Shown here piece by piece: positions 21,048-35,399 of a stretch of 64,000 nt of DNA. The DNA is taken from contig JARUPY010000310.1 of the NCBI GenBank assembly GCA_029817715.1, forward strand, positions 248,001-312,000, written 5' to 3'. The stretch comes from Melastoma dodecandrum (taxonomy: Eukaryota; Streptophyta; Magnoliopsida; Myrtales; Melastomataceae). The notes under the pieces were generated by a model, which ran no database searches, had not been told where the DNA came from, and saw only the letters and a program-made list of their open reading frames with translations. Made by a program: the position numbers and the translations under genes. Each line of letters begins with the position of its first letter. The stretch's first letter is position 1.

Positions 21048-22067
21048 TCAACCCAACAACATATTATAGGTGGTGTTGGAATCGATGACATAGAATGTCG
21101 CTCCAGCTTCCATATCTCCTATTGTGAGAGTGAGACAAATCTTTCCAACGGCTCGTTCTCCGCCCTGGTTGAATCCTTGGATTATCAGCCGGCTACTTGA
21201 TAAATCGTCAACCCCTAGCCCAATCTCTTTTAGGGATTTCAATGACAAAATATTGACTGCTGAACCTGGGTCGACCAATATGCGATTGACCTTCGTACCA
21301 TATGCATATCCTGATACAAATAGCGGCCGATTGTGAGATATGTGTCCTATAAGGAGATCTTCATCAGAAAACATAATTGTTGCGCCATCTTCTCGTGATT
21401 TCACAACATTCATCACTACGGGCTCTTCCGGTGTGTCAACCTTCACGGCCACCACTTCTTTGTTCGCATCAATGTGGTGACAACTCCTAGACAAATCTTC
21501 GAGTTTTCGAAAACGTTCCGGAAAGAAATCCCATAACACAGCCGATGTTGGTTGCTTCACGGACAAGATATCTAAGGAATTCTCTTCTTTCATTATCTTC
21601 CTGGAATCCTTTTTTATTGGTGACCTCCTCGCAATCTTTGCTCGCATAGGAAGTGCTTTCTTCAAGGGCTTAGAAGACTTCTTCCGGCTCCTTTTATGAG
21701 TCACCAAAGTCCAGCCTTTTTCGGTTGACGCTTCTTCAGATCTAACCACACAACTTGACATCTTGGCCATATATTGTTGCATTATCCCCGGGCTTCGTAG
21801 GCCAATTACCTCAGCTAGATCGATAGTCCCGAATGTGATATTTGGAGTATCATTGTTTGCGACACTGATCATATTTGAAGGTGCAATATAGGCTCCTAAA
21901 TCGATCTTGTTATCGCGTACCAACTCCATGACCTTCTCCTTAAAGACGAAACATTTCTCGATTGGATGGCCTAAGACACGATGGTACTTGCAGAAGTTGG
22001 GATTGTCAGCTAGATTTGCTTGGTTCGGTCGCTTTGATGGCGGAAGTTCGATCATTTTAGAAGACAA
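21048..22067 (-). pseudogene. Tat gag end, zinc-finger-like motif and aspartic protease
   Basis: This 339-residue minus-strand frame begins with the segment that should follow gag in the same frame (PPSKRPNQANLADNPN, CKYHRVLGHPIEKC, a degenerate knuckle). A basic stretch follows, then the retropepsin NRILVDPGSAVNIL near residue 260, with the flap region KICLTLTIGDMEAG and ending NTTYNMLLG. The active site reads D-P-G, where D-[ST/G]-G is common, so activity is doubtful. It is joined to gag by a one-base frameshift near 22105, and to pol by a TGA at about 21045, where the family usually has Arg (CGA to TGA). Confidence 0.88.
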
Positions 22068-23803
22068 CAGATAATCAAATATTTCCGCAACATCCTCATC
22101 GGAAAAGGGTATTTCTTGTTTTGCCTTTCCTCAAGAGTTGGGCGTTGGCTCTGCATCAGGGGTACTTCTACAGGTGATTGTCCATTCGGCGGGACTTTTC
22201 CTTTTACAACTGGCACTTTGACTGGAACTGCATTTGTAGTCATTACCTGCTTCTTGGCGTCCTTGAAAGCAGGCTTGCCCCCAGTTCTGTTCCCTGGTCT
22301 TCCTGTCCCTCTAGGTGGCTCGGGTATCGGGATGTTACTTATGTTAGTCCCGACAAAGCTCAACTCCATGTCATGAGCCGTTGTCGCCAACTCCTCGAAC
22401 GATCGTGGTTTTAGCCCCTGTAGAATATATCGAATCCTCCAGAGCATGCCTTGAATGCACATGTCGATAGACGTTTCCTCTGATAGACGATCCCTACAGT
22501 TCAGGCTTAGATTCCTCCATCGTTGGATATAGTCGACGACGGGCTCTTCTTCCCATTGGCGAGTATTAGTTAGCTCGATCATGCTCACCATGCGTCGCGT
22601 GCTGTAGAAGCGATTCAAAAATTCCCTTTCCAATTGTTCCAAACTGTCAATGATGCCTGGCTTGAGGTCAATGTTCCAATCAAAAGCGTTTCCCTTCAGA
22701 GAGCGAACAAACTGCTTAACCATCCAATCTCCATCTGTGCCTGCATTGTTGCAAGTTTCAACGAAGTGGGCCACATGTTGACGTGGATTACCCTTTCCAT
22801 TGAACTGTTGGAAGTATGGAGGCTGATATCCCACGGGCATCTTGAGGCCTTCAATTCTCCGACTGTAGGGCTTATAATATGCCGAAGATGATGACGATTT
22901 GCCCTCAAGCTCACTCTTCACTGTCTCTTTTATTAATTCCAGCATCGCTTTTGCTGGAATAGGATCTTCAGCACTGGACATGTGTTTTGCCGAATCATCG
23001 ACATTCATGACCCCCTTTCCCTTATCAACTTGGGTGCGCGAATTCTCCTCCATAGACGCTTTGTCAGCTTCTTTGCTCTCCAGCATTTTGACAATGTAGT
23101 CCATTTGCTGCTCTCTTTCTTTCATAAAAAGCATCATAGCATCCACAATCTTTGTGAGAGCTGAAACCTGATCTTCAAGTGAAGGAGTATCCGCCATCAT
23201 CACTGGCATGACTTCGAAGCCTTTAGTTGAATCTGCTTCTGGGGAGGAATCCGATGGAGAGTCACTTGACGAGATATTTTTAAAATTTATCTGCGGCATA
23301 GGAGACATCAGAACCTTGTCGAAGGAATTGTCACCAGCAGTTGGTTGAGATGACTTAGGGGAAATTGCTCTAAGCATTTCTTCAATTTCTTTGGTTTGTT
23401 TACGAGTTTTGGCCACAGATTGGGCATATGTCCACTTTGGAGAGCCTCCTTCTTTGAGAACATCCTTATAAGATGGGGAAGCCTTAGGGGAGATATACTT
23501 GAGCATTTCTTCTATCTTTTCAGCCTGTTTGCGCGTCATGGCGACAGACTGCGCATAAGTCCATTTTGGAGAGTCTCCATCATTAAGAATATTCTTTTCA
23601 GTGACATCCTTGGAAGATGCGGATGCCTTGGGGGAGACGGACTTGAGCAATTCCTCAGTCTCCTTATATAGTTCAGCAATGGTCCTAGCCTTGACCAACC
23701 TCGGAAACTCAGCAGATGAAGAGCCCCCGGATGAGAGCGAAGGAAAAGCAGCAAGTCGATTGTATGCGATCGCATTCTTGACGTTAATCATCTTGGGTGC
23801 CAT
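22052..23803 (-). pseudogene. Tat gag with N-terminal internal repeats
   Basis: A 583-residue minus-strand frame starting MAPKMINVKNAIAYN, 39 bp after the PBS. Residues about 50-155 hold 2.5 copies of a 43-48-residue repeat (SPKWTYAQSVA...RKQ..EIEEML at about 78-100 and 121-143). A coiled-coil-like helix near 205-245 follows. The retrotransposon gag domain is at about 330-500 (HVAHFVETCNNAG, MVKQFVRSLKGNAFDW, EREFLNRFY, EEPVVDYIQRWRNLSLNC). The frame is lost at its end by a one-base deletion near 22105, so the protease part continues in the next frame. The family role is assembly of cytoplasmic particles. Confidence 0.93.
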
Positions 23804-23841
23804 GTGAATTCCTCAAAGTAAAGAAATGAGAGGTAGAAATT

Positions 23842-23859
23842 GTCCCACTGGGCATGCCA
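23842..23859 (-). other. primer-binding site of the Tat element
   Basis: On the minus strand TGGCATGCCCAGTGGGAC lies six bases inside the 5' LTR border (spacer 23860-23865). It begins TGG as required for pairing with a tRNA CCA end. The tRNA species was not assigned. Confidence 0.75.
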
Positions 23860-23865
23860 GAAATT

Positions 23866-24594
23866 TGTGAACACTAAAATTTCGCGAGGAAATATCAGCG
23901 TACAAATTGTCGTATGAAAATATGTAGCGGGTTCTGTCTCTAGTCACGGATGAAACACGTGATTCCTCTGATTCGATCTTCGAAGAATAACGGTTGATGG
24001 GTGATGATCTTGAAGCTCTGGCTGAATTTCGACAGAACTTCAGGATGAAATATTGAAGAAGTCGTCGGGGCCTATGGGCGTGATCCGGCGGAGCTTCAGT
24101 AGCTTGATGAAGTCGTCGGGGCCTTTGGGCGTGATCCGGCAGAACCTCATGGCGCGTTGCAGAAAAACACCGGGCGATGGACGTCGGCAGAGCTTCGGCG
24201 AGCAGGGAGCGGCGAGAGTCTTCGAGAGCCAAGAGTCTTCTCTCCACCAATATCTGTTGTATGTTGTGTGAGAATGGCTCTATTTATAGGCCTCCAAGGC
24301 CGCTTTATATTAGGAAGTTGGTCATTCCATATTAGGTAGCTTCCTATGTACCGGGCCATGGGCCGGAATTGAATTTGGACTTATTTCGGCCCAAAACACT
24401 TTTGTTTGGATTGAACTTATGGCTTTGTTTGGATTAGGCTTATGGCTTTTATGAGACCATAACATATTATTTCATGGATTTGAATATATAATCCATTTGT
24501 ATTTCAAGCCCAATTTTAATAATTGGGATTATAACCCATTGTAGCTATAAAAAAAACCCAATGTATCGTTCTTGACAAATTTTTAATGTCCACA
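23866..24594 (-). repeat. 5' LTR of the Tat element
   Basis: This 729-bp partner of 8975-9680 differs by scattered substitutions and short indels (for example extra bases near 23990 and near 24425). By eye identity is well above 90 percent. Its outer end is next to the first PIP-like gene. Confidence 0.95.
24280..24289 (-). promoter_or_regulatory. TATA box of the Tat 5' LTR
   Basis: Minus-strand CTATAAATAG inside the 5' LTR directs transcription into the element, away from the neighbouring PIP-like gene. The same box is in the other LTR. Confidence 0.65.
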
Positions 24595-24820
24595 ATTTCA
24601 AATTCTTTGCTTACATTGCCTTGGGGCTGCCCGTATTATGCCAAACATTTGACGGAAGATGCTTCGAAATCTCCCAGGTTGTTTCCTTCCAAGGGAATGT
24701 TTATTCTTTTCCTTAGTCTTTTTCGGAACTATTGCAAATTCCAAACTCAATTGTAACCAAAATTCGTGTATAGTCAACTGTGTCCCAATCAATCATCCCA
24801 ATGCTCTTCTTGCTAGCTTC

Positions 24821-24828
24821 TATTTATA
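24821..24828 (+). promoter_or_regulatory. TATA box of the first PIP-like gene
   Basis: TATTTATA is 105 bp upstream of the start codon at 24933, and the same box with the same following bases (TATACTCCCCA) is found before the second gene. A W-box-like core TTGAC lies at 24649-24653. The Tat LTR ends at 24594, so only about 230 bp of native promoter separates it from the TATA box. Confidence 0.65.
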
Positions 24829-24932
24829 CTCCCCAGCCCCTACAACCCATTCCTTAAACCCATCAAACTTGTTCTGCCTGTCCTAAAATTATTCCCTGCG
24901 GAGACATCTCCTTCCTTTCAATTCACGCTCGA

Positions 24933-25283
24933 ATGGCTAAGTTGTTCGCGAGAATCCTCAATGTTCTTTTCCTTCTCTTTATTCTGCTTGGCGCTTGTGC
25001 GATCGAGGCCAGGCCTCTGAACATCATGAGTCCATTGAAGGGACTCGGGGTCGCCACAGGTGATGGCTTCCCGGATGGGTTCTTCGATGGGTTATTGCTC
25101 GGAGCCATGAAACAATCGGGTCCGAGCCCTGGAGACGGGCATAAGTTTACTGATTTGAGGCCCGTGGAGGACCACGTCATGGGTAAGGGGGTGAGAACTG
25201 GCGGTGGGCACAGTTCCGCCATCTCCGGCGACATGGCTCATGTCATGGATTCGGGTCCGAGCTCGGGTGGGGCGGGGCATTGA
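24933..25283 (+). CDS. PIP-type secreted immune peptide precursor (prePIP-like), copy a
   Basis: A 116-residue single-exon precursor. Residues 1-26 are a signal peptide (basic start, Leu/Phe-rich core, cleavage expected after IEA). A variable middle region follows, with GFFDGLLLGAMK near 49-60. Two PIP-type motifs are seen: SGPSPGDGH at 62-70 and SGPSSGGAGH at 107-116, the latter at the very C-terminus. In the PIP/PIPL family such SGPS...GH peptides are cut out, proline-modified and sensed outside the cell; AtPIP1 acts through RLK7 to amplify immunity. IDA and CEP peptides are related but have different cores. A tandem paralogue lies 1.7 kb downstream. The start is chosen because it gives a perfect signal peptide and is conserved in the paralogue. 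Confidence 0.85.
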   Translation: MAKLFARILNVLFLLFILLGACAIEARPLNIMSPLKGLGVATGDGFPDGFFDGLLLGAMKQSGPSPGDGHKFTDLRPVEDHVMGKGVRTGGGHSSAISGDMAHVMDSGPSSGGAGH

Positions 25284-26869
25284 GAAGGGCTCCACAATAA
25301 CTGTTTGGTTGAATTCTTCTATTCATTCATTTTGCATATGAAGGGATTTATTCTAATTGTTATACGCGTCGTATGTACGGAAGTTGTAATGTTATGGGCA
25401 TCATTATTTAATTCTTGAATAATATATTTCATGAATGCTCTTCTTTTACTAGGGTTATCACTTGATTGGCCATCCCGGAAATTATAAGGTTGAATTCTTC
25501 ACGCAAGGCGACTTTGAGTTTCTCCTCTAAATAATGCAAATATCTTAAACTAGCTATGTATGTTCTACGATATACGCCAACTGATTTAACGGCTCGAGCT
25601 TTTAACCTCTCGGACCAAAACATAAAAGTTACAAAAATAGCCCGATTCGTTACGAGGAAAATGTTGAAAATGAAATATATAAAATGCTACGTCTTCACCT
25701 AATCACATGTTATGAACTAATATTGTCCAAAGTACGGAGCATGAAATTACTTTGATGCATTTACTTTTAAAATTAGATCGATTCAATTAATTACGGGCAT
25801 CACAGGTTGGCTTTTTTTAAAAAAAAAAAAAAGAAAAGGAAAAGATCATTTTCCAAGTTTGGAATTCCAAAACCATCCGGTGGGGAGAGTTGAAAATGGA
25901 CGACGGCCACGTGTCTTAAAGTAACGGGGACCCCATCATCAAATTGACAATATTAAAACAAGTGAAATGAAATGTGCTCCCCAAGACAACCCCCCCCCCT
26001 CCCCCAACATTGTGTAACCAGCACGCAAGAAATTCTTTAGCTTCTGAATAATAAATGAAAATTGGTTCAATGTACAGCTAAATAGTTAATGTATTACTAA
26101 AGTCTGTAAATGTCCCTATGGCTCGCTATAATATCCGAGTTGGAACCTGTGGATAAAACCATTTTTGAGTGACAAAACAAAACAAAAAAAAAATTGTTGG
26201 CTCAGTCGTTATTACCATTTTTCATTATTTTTGTAATTAAGATTTCCATGGTTTAAATCATTATAAAATTTTAATATAATGGTCGCAAGTGGGGCTAGCT
26301 GATGGGCATAAATGTTACATACCAATAGTCATCTTACTTTTCAACATGAATGTGAAAAGTACCTAACAATTCCTCTCTTTCTCCACGATCAAGCCCAGGC
26401 GGCACAAGTCAGTCAGGGTCGAAGGAAATACGTGTCTGTCTGCGTGGGGCATATTTTGCCCTTCGGCTTCCGGGAAAAAGGAAAACCGTTGCCTTTTTCC
26501 TTGGTTCCACACCACGTCGTCGTCCTCCCGATAGTCATCCAGAAAGACTCGAGAGAGATTAACTACTAAGCGGGACAGGTATGTATTTTAAAACACGTGC
26601 AGTGCACGATCCACGACTAATGAAATCCACAAGTGTACGTGTTGGACCAGCCATTGCTTTGGACTTCTTCGCACAATCACTTCATGAAATTCTTCTCTTA
26701 ACATAGTCTTCAGTTGCCGTGTAGATCCATGTCAGTTACCGATAAGTTGTCGGAAGATGCTCGGAAACGTCTCACGTGGTTTCCTTCTGCAGCAAGGGGA
26801 GGGATTCGTTTTGGACTAATGTAGTCTTTTCCTTTGAACGAAACCACAACAAAGTTGAAATCCTCGACC
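25284..26869. other. intergenic between the two PIP-like genes
   Basis: 3' flank of copy a, then AT-rich sequence with A-runs (about 25812-25845) and a C-run (about 25990). The last ~130 bp (from about 26745) resemble the promoter of copy a. Short open frames here have no recognisable domain. Confidence 0.5.
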
Positions 26870-26877
26870 TATTTATA
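26870..26877 (+). promoter_or_regulatory. TATA box of the second PIP-like gene
   Basis: TATTTATA followed by CTCCCCA, 105 bp upstream of the start codon at 26982: the same spacing as in copy a. Upstream, a block around 26750-26800 (GGAAGATGCTCGGAAACGTC) matches the block near 24655 in copy a, so the promoter was duplicated with the gene. Confidence 0.65.
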
Positions 26878-26981
26878 CTCCCCATCGCCAAGCCTATATC
26901 CCATCCACATCAAATTTTGCTGTCCTAAGAAACTCTTTCATTCCCAGTGCCGGAACATTTTCCTTCCTTTTCGACTCACCG

Positions 26982-27326
26982 ATGGCGAAGCTGTTCACGA
27001 GAATCATCAGCTTTTTCTTCCTTTTCATTTTTTTTGGTGCTTGTATGATCGAGGCTAGGCCGTTGAACGTCGTGAACCGGTCGAAAGGTATAACCATAGC
27101 TGTCGACGTTGGATTTTCGGATGGGTTCTTCGACGGTTTACTGCTTGGAGCCATAAAGCAATCGGGTCCAAGCCCAGGAGATGGACACAAGTTCACCGAT
27201 TCCGATGCTACGCGCCACGCCAAGGACGAGGGAGTGCGTACGGGTGCCAGGCATGGGTTCACCAGCTCTGGCAAAATGGCTCACGTCATGGACTCCGGTC
27301 CTAGCGATGGTGGGGCAGGGCATTGA
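26982..27326 (+). CDS. PIP-type secreted immune peptide precursor (prePIP-like), copy b
   Basis: A 114-residue single-exon precursor, clearly paralogous to copy a. It has a signal peptide at 1-25 (MAKLFTRIIS then a Phe-rich core), conserved EARPLNV after it, and GFFDGLLLGAIKQ near 48-60. The two peptide motifs are SGPSPGDGH at 61-69 and SGPSDGGAGH at 105-114. The motifs and signal peptide are better conserved between copies than the linker, which suggests selection on the peptides. Likely secreted and processed, then sensed by a surface LRR receptor kinase as known for PIP1. Both copies are intact; no retroelement lies between them. Confidence 0.85.
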   Translation: MAKLFTRIISFFFLFIFFGACMIEARPLNVVNRSKGITIAVDVGFSDGFFDGLLLGAIKQSGPSPGDGHKFTDSDATRHAKDEGVRTGARHGFTSSGKMAHVMDSGPSDGGAGH

Positions 27327-30300
27327 TAAGATGTAAACTCGGAAAAGGATCGATGATAATTATCGATTCGATTCGTTTATTCATTTATTTTTGCATTGAG
27401 GAAGTTTAATTATAGTTTTTTTACCAACGACGCACGCCGTGTGTTACTGAAATAAACAGGGGGAATTTCTACGGGTTTTGTAATGCCAAAAGCATATAGA
27501 GTTTACCTCTTCTTCATCCATAATTATCAGTGAAAAGAACAAATGTAAAAAACCAAAATAAAATGATGCAGATAAATGAGCATTGCGCGCTGACTTAACA
27601 ATTCTTATCATTTCTTTGTTGGGTTACTTTAATATAGTTTACATAAATAATGAATAAATGTAGTTACGTAATTTTACTATATACCCATTGAAAGAACATT
27701 TATTTGGATTTAAAATTTAGTACTTATTAAGAAACACTATTATCAATAATATTATTAGGGTTTAGGGATGACACATTTATTTTACTAATACCAAAAAAAA
27801 CACATCAATTCAAATTACGTCGGTATAGTTGTGGGATTTTTACACATTTATTTTACTAATACTAAATTTCTTGAAGTCTGATTTTACTGATGATGTTGTT
27901 AGCGTTGATGTTGATTTCGTTAATATTTTGAGGGAATTAGAGAGTACCTTTTTTTTTTTCTTTCATCAGGCCAGATAATAATGTGCTTGTTTTGTTAAAT
28001 GAGCTTATTGAACAAACGATGGTTATTCTGTGGGAGGACGCAGGTCTTCTTCTCGTGGTACTTCTTGTGAGTTAGGAAGTTTGTCAAACGAGGTGACTCG
28101 ATGATTTTGTTGTTTATCTTGGAAATACGATGCTAATTTGACGAATCCTGGTAGACTGTTGTCGGTTCCATGATGGTATGTAGTGGGAAGTTGTAGGCAC
28201 GCCTTCAGGCCCTTGTGCACACGTGACGATTTTATACGACACGCAATTAATTACTTTTATGCTCGTAATTAATTTACGATAAAGTCTCATATATTGATTA
28301 TTTGTCAATCTAAAATTGTCCTTGATCGGATAGATGTTTAGAGGGGACATAAACATCTATGATCAACGTTGAGTATAGTTTAGCTCAAGCCAGATCGAGG
28401 GATACATGTCCAAGTTATACTTGGGGGGTGCCCAAGTTTAGGGTACACTGGACACGACCCGTTTATAGAATATACCACATTTTAAGCGTCATTGGACACT
28501 TCTCTTGTTGAACGAGTGTAACCGATCTCCTGACTTGAAACTTTCATTCATTCTATGCGTGGAGTTATGCGCTTTGATGCGCCTTTGACCGGATTGTGAG
28601 TAGTGCGGTTATTGGGTATATGGTGAAGCATAGAGATGATAGTGTTGAGTCAATATACGATTCATCCCTCTCTTGGATTAGAGAGTTGACATCCTGGCCT
28701 CTTGATTGAGATATAGGTGATTTTAAGCACACGGTCGTAGATGAATATTTATCATTCAAGATAAAATCTATTATATCTGAGAAATTAAATAAAATGATTA
28801 ATTCAGTGATGAAGCATGATGCACCGAATTAACCGGGATGCCGGTGAGATGAAGAGATTGAATTATACAGAAATCGGTCTACAAATTTATTCTGAAATAT
28901 CGGAAGTACTAAATCATAGTGTTGAATTAAAATTAGTAGAATGTGTTTAATTAATGGACAAAGTTTATAATAATATAATATATATCATATTATTATTTTT
29001 CCCACATGTCTTCGTGGGATTGAAGTTGATAAAAGAATCCTAAGGAATCATAATTGCCTATTTCTTCACCGTATTATAACTTCGCTACTTGGCATTTTGT
29101 TGATTAAATTTTAGTTACCAAAATTGCAAGAAACTTACGCTAAAAGTAAAGAAAATGGTAGGACAAATTAAAGTGTGAAAAAGAAAATGTAACTCATATT
29201 TTCAAACTTTTCAAGTTACTATTCTTACATGTAACCCATTTTTTTGTATATGTACTTAATTGTTCATAATGTAAATATCCTTGTTCTCACGTGTAAGTCA
29301 ATTTTTCGTATAATTAAAACGTTCATGACGATGTTAAGGAAATGTTACATTAACAGATAAACAAGCGAAATCCATTATCGTTGCATAGGGAACCATATCT
29401 CTTTCCATCCCCCTCACCTTTTTTCAGTCATTCGGGGGTCATCATCACCTCTAGTCCGCACGTATTCATGTGTCACTCATTATCTATACGAAGAAGAAAA
29501 CCACGTAACGAATGTGATTCTTATATGTATAAATATTAGTTCGCGCATCAAGAAATTAGCGATCCTTTTTTAGTTGTTTTGCTGAACTAATTACTCAATT
29601 TGATTATCTGGTTTAGGGCTTATTAGAAGGAGGCATTGTGGCGGGATCCTCGTGAACAAAAAAAAAAAAAAAAAAGATTTCAATCAATTTGATGACTAGT
29701 GACGTTACTTCTTCATCCTAAACTAAAAATTCATTAAATATGACATTAAATGAATGTTGTTATGTGATTGCTCGTCCGCAAATAGGATTATGAAGAGGAG
29801 GGAAGTAGCTGAAGCTGAATCTATTAATGTTTAGAGAGGACGTCTCAAGTAAGTTTTACCCCGTGAAGGACTTAAATTACTCTTTCGTGAAATTATTTTA
29901 ATGAAAATATACGTTGTCTCACTTTTTTTTCAACTTTTTTTATTTTGTCAACAACTAATTTTGTTATACATTTATATCCTCAATTTTTATTGTATTCATT
30001 GCTTTACCTGTCGTGGACGACTTAGGGATGGCTGGTGGAACCCGAAGTGGGTAATTTGAGTCAATATTCATCTGGACATTAAATAAATTGATACTTTACC
30101 TTTAAAAATTTTACGTAAAAAATTGACGTTATGTGTAAAAAAGAAAATTAAAACTTGCAAATTATAAAATTATGAAATATATTAAAAAATTCAAATTTTT
30201 AACAAACAAAAAAAATCGAGTGAATTCAATCTGAAATAACTTTATCTACCTTTTAAAGCCAAAGTTTGAATAGTATAAGCCAAAAATACACTCATATTAC

Positions 30301-30446
30301 CTATTTTGTGTATTAATTTTTTTAAAGTAACTGCATCCCAAAAAATTTCCATATTTTCCCCGAAAAAGGAATAAAAAGGAAAATAGAAAACTAGGCACGA
30401 TTTCAAGGATAAAAGTAAATTATTTTCCATTTCCAATTGACAGTGT
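27327..30446. other. AT-rich intergenic region
   Basis: About 3.1 kb without a recognisable gene. Small frames near 28023-28356 and 28565-28759 have no domain. A stretch near 28330-28850 has LTR-like composition but no repeat partner in the window. No tRNA or conserved RNA was seen. Confidence 0.5.
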
Positions 30447-30508
30447 TTGGCACATGAATATATATGGAATAGCCAATTATATATATGCCTGATCGGACCT
30501 AGCATGAA

Positions 30509-33458
<2,950 letters not shown>

Positions 33459-33507
33459 GCTGTAGAATCAAAACACGCACGGGATCAGAGGTAAGAAAAC
33501 TCAAGGA

Positions 33508-33515
33508 TTATATAA
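33508..33515 (-). promoter_or_regulatory. TATA box of subtilase copy 1
   Basis: TTATATAA, about 50 bp upstream of the start codon on the minus strand, conserved at the same place before copy 2. It implies a short 5' leader of roughly 20-30 bases. Confidence 0.55.
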
Positions 33516-33599
33516 AGAGAAACGGAACGTGACAATAATGATACGCTTCCTAAACTTGGTAAATGGGTGGAATTTTTAGGAAACCAGATATTTCATTCC

Positions 33600-34971
33600 T
33601 ATTCCAATGTGGGCAGATTTCATTTAATTTTTTTTGTTATTTGTTTTCTTCTTTCTTGGGTTTTGTACCCATAAATAATTTCGGCATTGAAATGCCTTGT
33701 TACCTGGAGGATTTTGTATTATGAGGGAAATATTGGATTTGGCATGGGCTGTCCAGCTCATTTGAATTTTTAACCATAAAAATCTCGATAGTAAGAACAA
33801 TTAGTCAAGGATATTAGTAAAGTTTATAATAATCTTTTATGGGATTTGAAAAGGGTAACCCTCACTAACTGCATTGATAATTGGATTTAAATATACTTTT
33901 TAAAATCTATACAAAAAAAAAGCAAAGGATCGTTTATTTTATATCATCTTCAAAAATGTAGTATGTGCCACTACTAAAGAAGGTCGAATCATTAGCAAGA
34001 GACATAACCAGGAGACGAATCTGTTATCCATTCATATTTAGTAGAAAACGATTGCTTGCTCTGCGTTTGAGGGCAATCAGCAAAGGAAATATTTATGTAC
34101 ACTTGCCATAAATGAGAAGGTCCGTACGTACATTGCCATGATGAATGAGGTATTAGGAAAACCGACCAATCTCTGTGTCCACATGTATATTATATACCTT
34201 TAACATCAAACATTAATTCTCACACGATTCTGTCAGAGATGGATTCTAATATAAAGTCGATCCATTAGACTCGTTCACTCTCACTTTCTTATCAAACCCT
34301 AATCAGTTACAGTGCTAACACATTGGATATTTGACGTAATCCGTTTTGTACACTCGATTTGGATATTGATTTGAAAATGGGGTCGCCGTTCAAAAGTAAA
34401 GAAAAGGAAATGAATAGATAATTTAATTGAAAAGGAATCTCAATAATCTTAGGCCCCCTCAAATTAACGACACCACCGAGTGGCCTCCCCATCTTGTAGC
34501 TTTCATTCCTCTTACTCGGTGGGTCTATAATAGAAGTTTCACGTCTCCGATGAGGAGCTTCATAACTTGTAATGTTCTCCCATCTCTCAACAGCCTCCTT
34601 CTCATCGCGCGACCACGGAAGACACCCAGTAAGCATCACCTAATGACAGAGGCTTGCTATGTTTGCACTATTCGAGGTTCCTACGCCTGCCTTTCGCCTA
34701 AGAGTTTACTTTTCTCTTCCCTTTGGCCACAATAACCCTATGTGCTTCTCAACCTTGGGAGATATGATCGACAGTTTCATAGGCTCATCCAACAGGGCCA
34801 TTCCCACAAGTCCCTGTCATGATTTCTAGTTTCCGCCACATACCTCCTCATTACCCTGGACTTCGACGTTTAGCAACTTTGCTGGACCATTGTCGGATGC
34901 ATTCTAACACATTTTTGAGTCATCCTACTCCCACTGTCGTCGCCGAAATAGTGTCGATTAGCGAAACACGT
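33600..34971. repeat. module copy A, left part (upstream of subtilase copy 1)
   Basis: Non-coding sequence that also occurs at 47.9-48.6 kb and at 49.88-51.27 kb. Shared landmarks include ACTCGTTCACTC-type and CTTGGGAGATATGATCGACA phrases (about 34757-34778, 48231 and 50921). The module is interrupted at 34971 by the 7.9-kb insertion and resumes at 42834. Confidence 0.8.
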
Positions 34972-35160
34972 TGTCATAACCCAATTTTTTCTACAAAAAT
35001 CACAAAAAACACTAAAAATTTGAAAATATCCAGAAAACACTAAAAAAAAGGTAAATCTTTCGAAAATCAATAAAAATAATAGAAAATCAGATCAATAAAA
35101 ATACACAAAATTGAGAAAAATTATAAAAAAAAGATTTGATAAAAATAATAAATAGCTAGA
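34972..35160 (+). repeat. LTR start piece of the 34972-42833 insertion
   Basis: The first ~80 bp match the LTR start at 53938 (TGTCATAACC, then A/T-rich AAAATCACAAAA phrases). Beyond that it is simple A-rich sequence that has diverged. Confidence 0.65.
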
Positions 35161-35399
35161 CCGGAATGACATATACGGAAAAAGATGGAGAACCCACACC
35201 GAGAAGAAAGGAACGTGAAAGAAAATCGAGATTTCGTTGCCACCAAATGTGGTGTTCTCTTTTATATTTCCTCGGTAGAGATTGCATCAGATTATCCCAA
35301 CCGGTCGAGCGTCCCCTCGTTCACCGCGCGACCCCCCAACTTGTTTCCCCTAGAATGCAAGACGCTCGACAACTCCGTCCACGACTCGCGTTACCCAAC

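Larger units (their letters stand above)
8975..24594 (-). mobile_element. Tat-lineage Ty3/gypsy LTR retrotransposon with extra genes, 15.6 kb
   Basis: The two LTRs (8975-9680 and 23866-24594) begin TGTGAACA and end TGTCCACA. A PBS (23842-23859) and PPT (9681-9695) lie at the correct inner borders. On the minus strand the order is gag, protease, RT, RNase H, second RNase H, integrase. The extra archaeal-type RNase H after the gypsy RNase H is a known Tat hallmark, as are long regions with additional ORFs between pol and the 3' LTR. Here that region is about 6.9 kb. Candidate target-site duplications are ATTTT (8970-8974) and ATTTC (24595-24599), 4 of 5 identical. A gag-pol frameshift and three pol stop codons show that this copy is inactive. 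Confidence 0.93.

Noticed and set aside
22095..22115. Programmed -1 or +1 frameshift between gag and protease
   Set aside because: No slippery heptamer followed by structure was seen. In Tat elements gag and pol are normally in one frame, so a one-base deletion is more likely.
26312..26569. Plus-strand ORF of 85 codons between the PIP-like genes
   Set aside because: No domain, no repeat in the paralogous upstream region of copy a, and ordinary intergenic composition.
34307..34639. Minus-strand ORF of 110 codons in module A
   Set aside because: The frame is not kept in modules B and C, where indels break it, so it is not under protein-level constraint.
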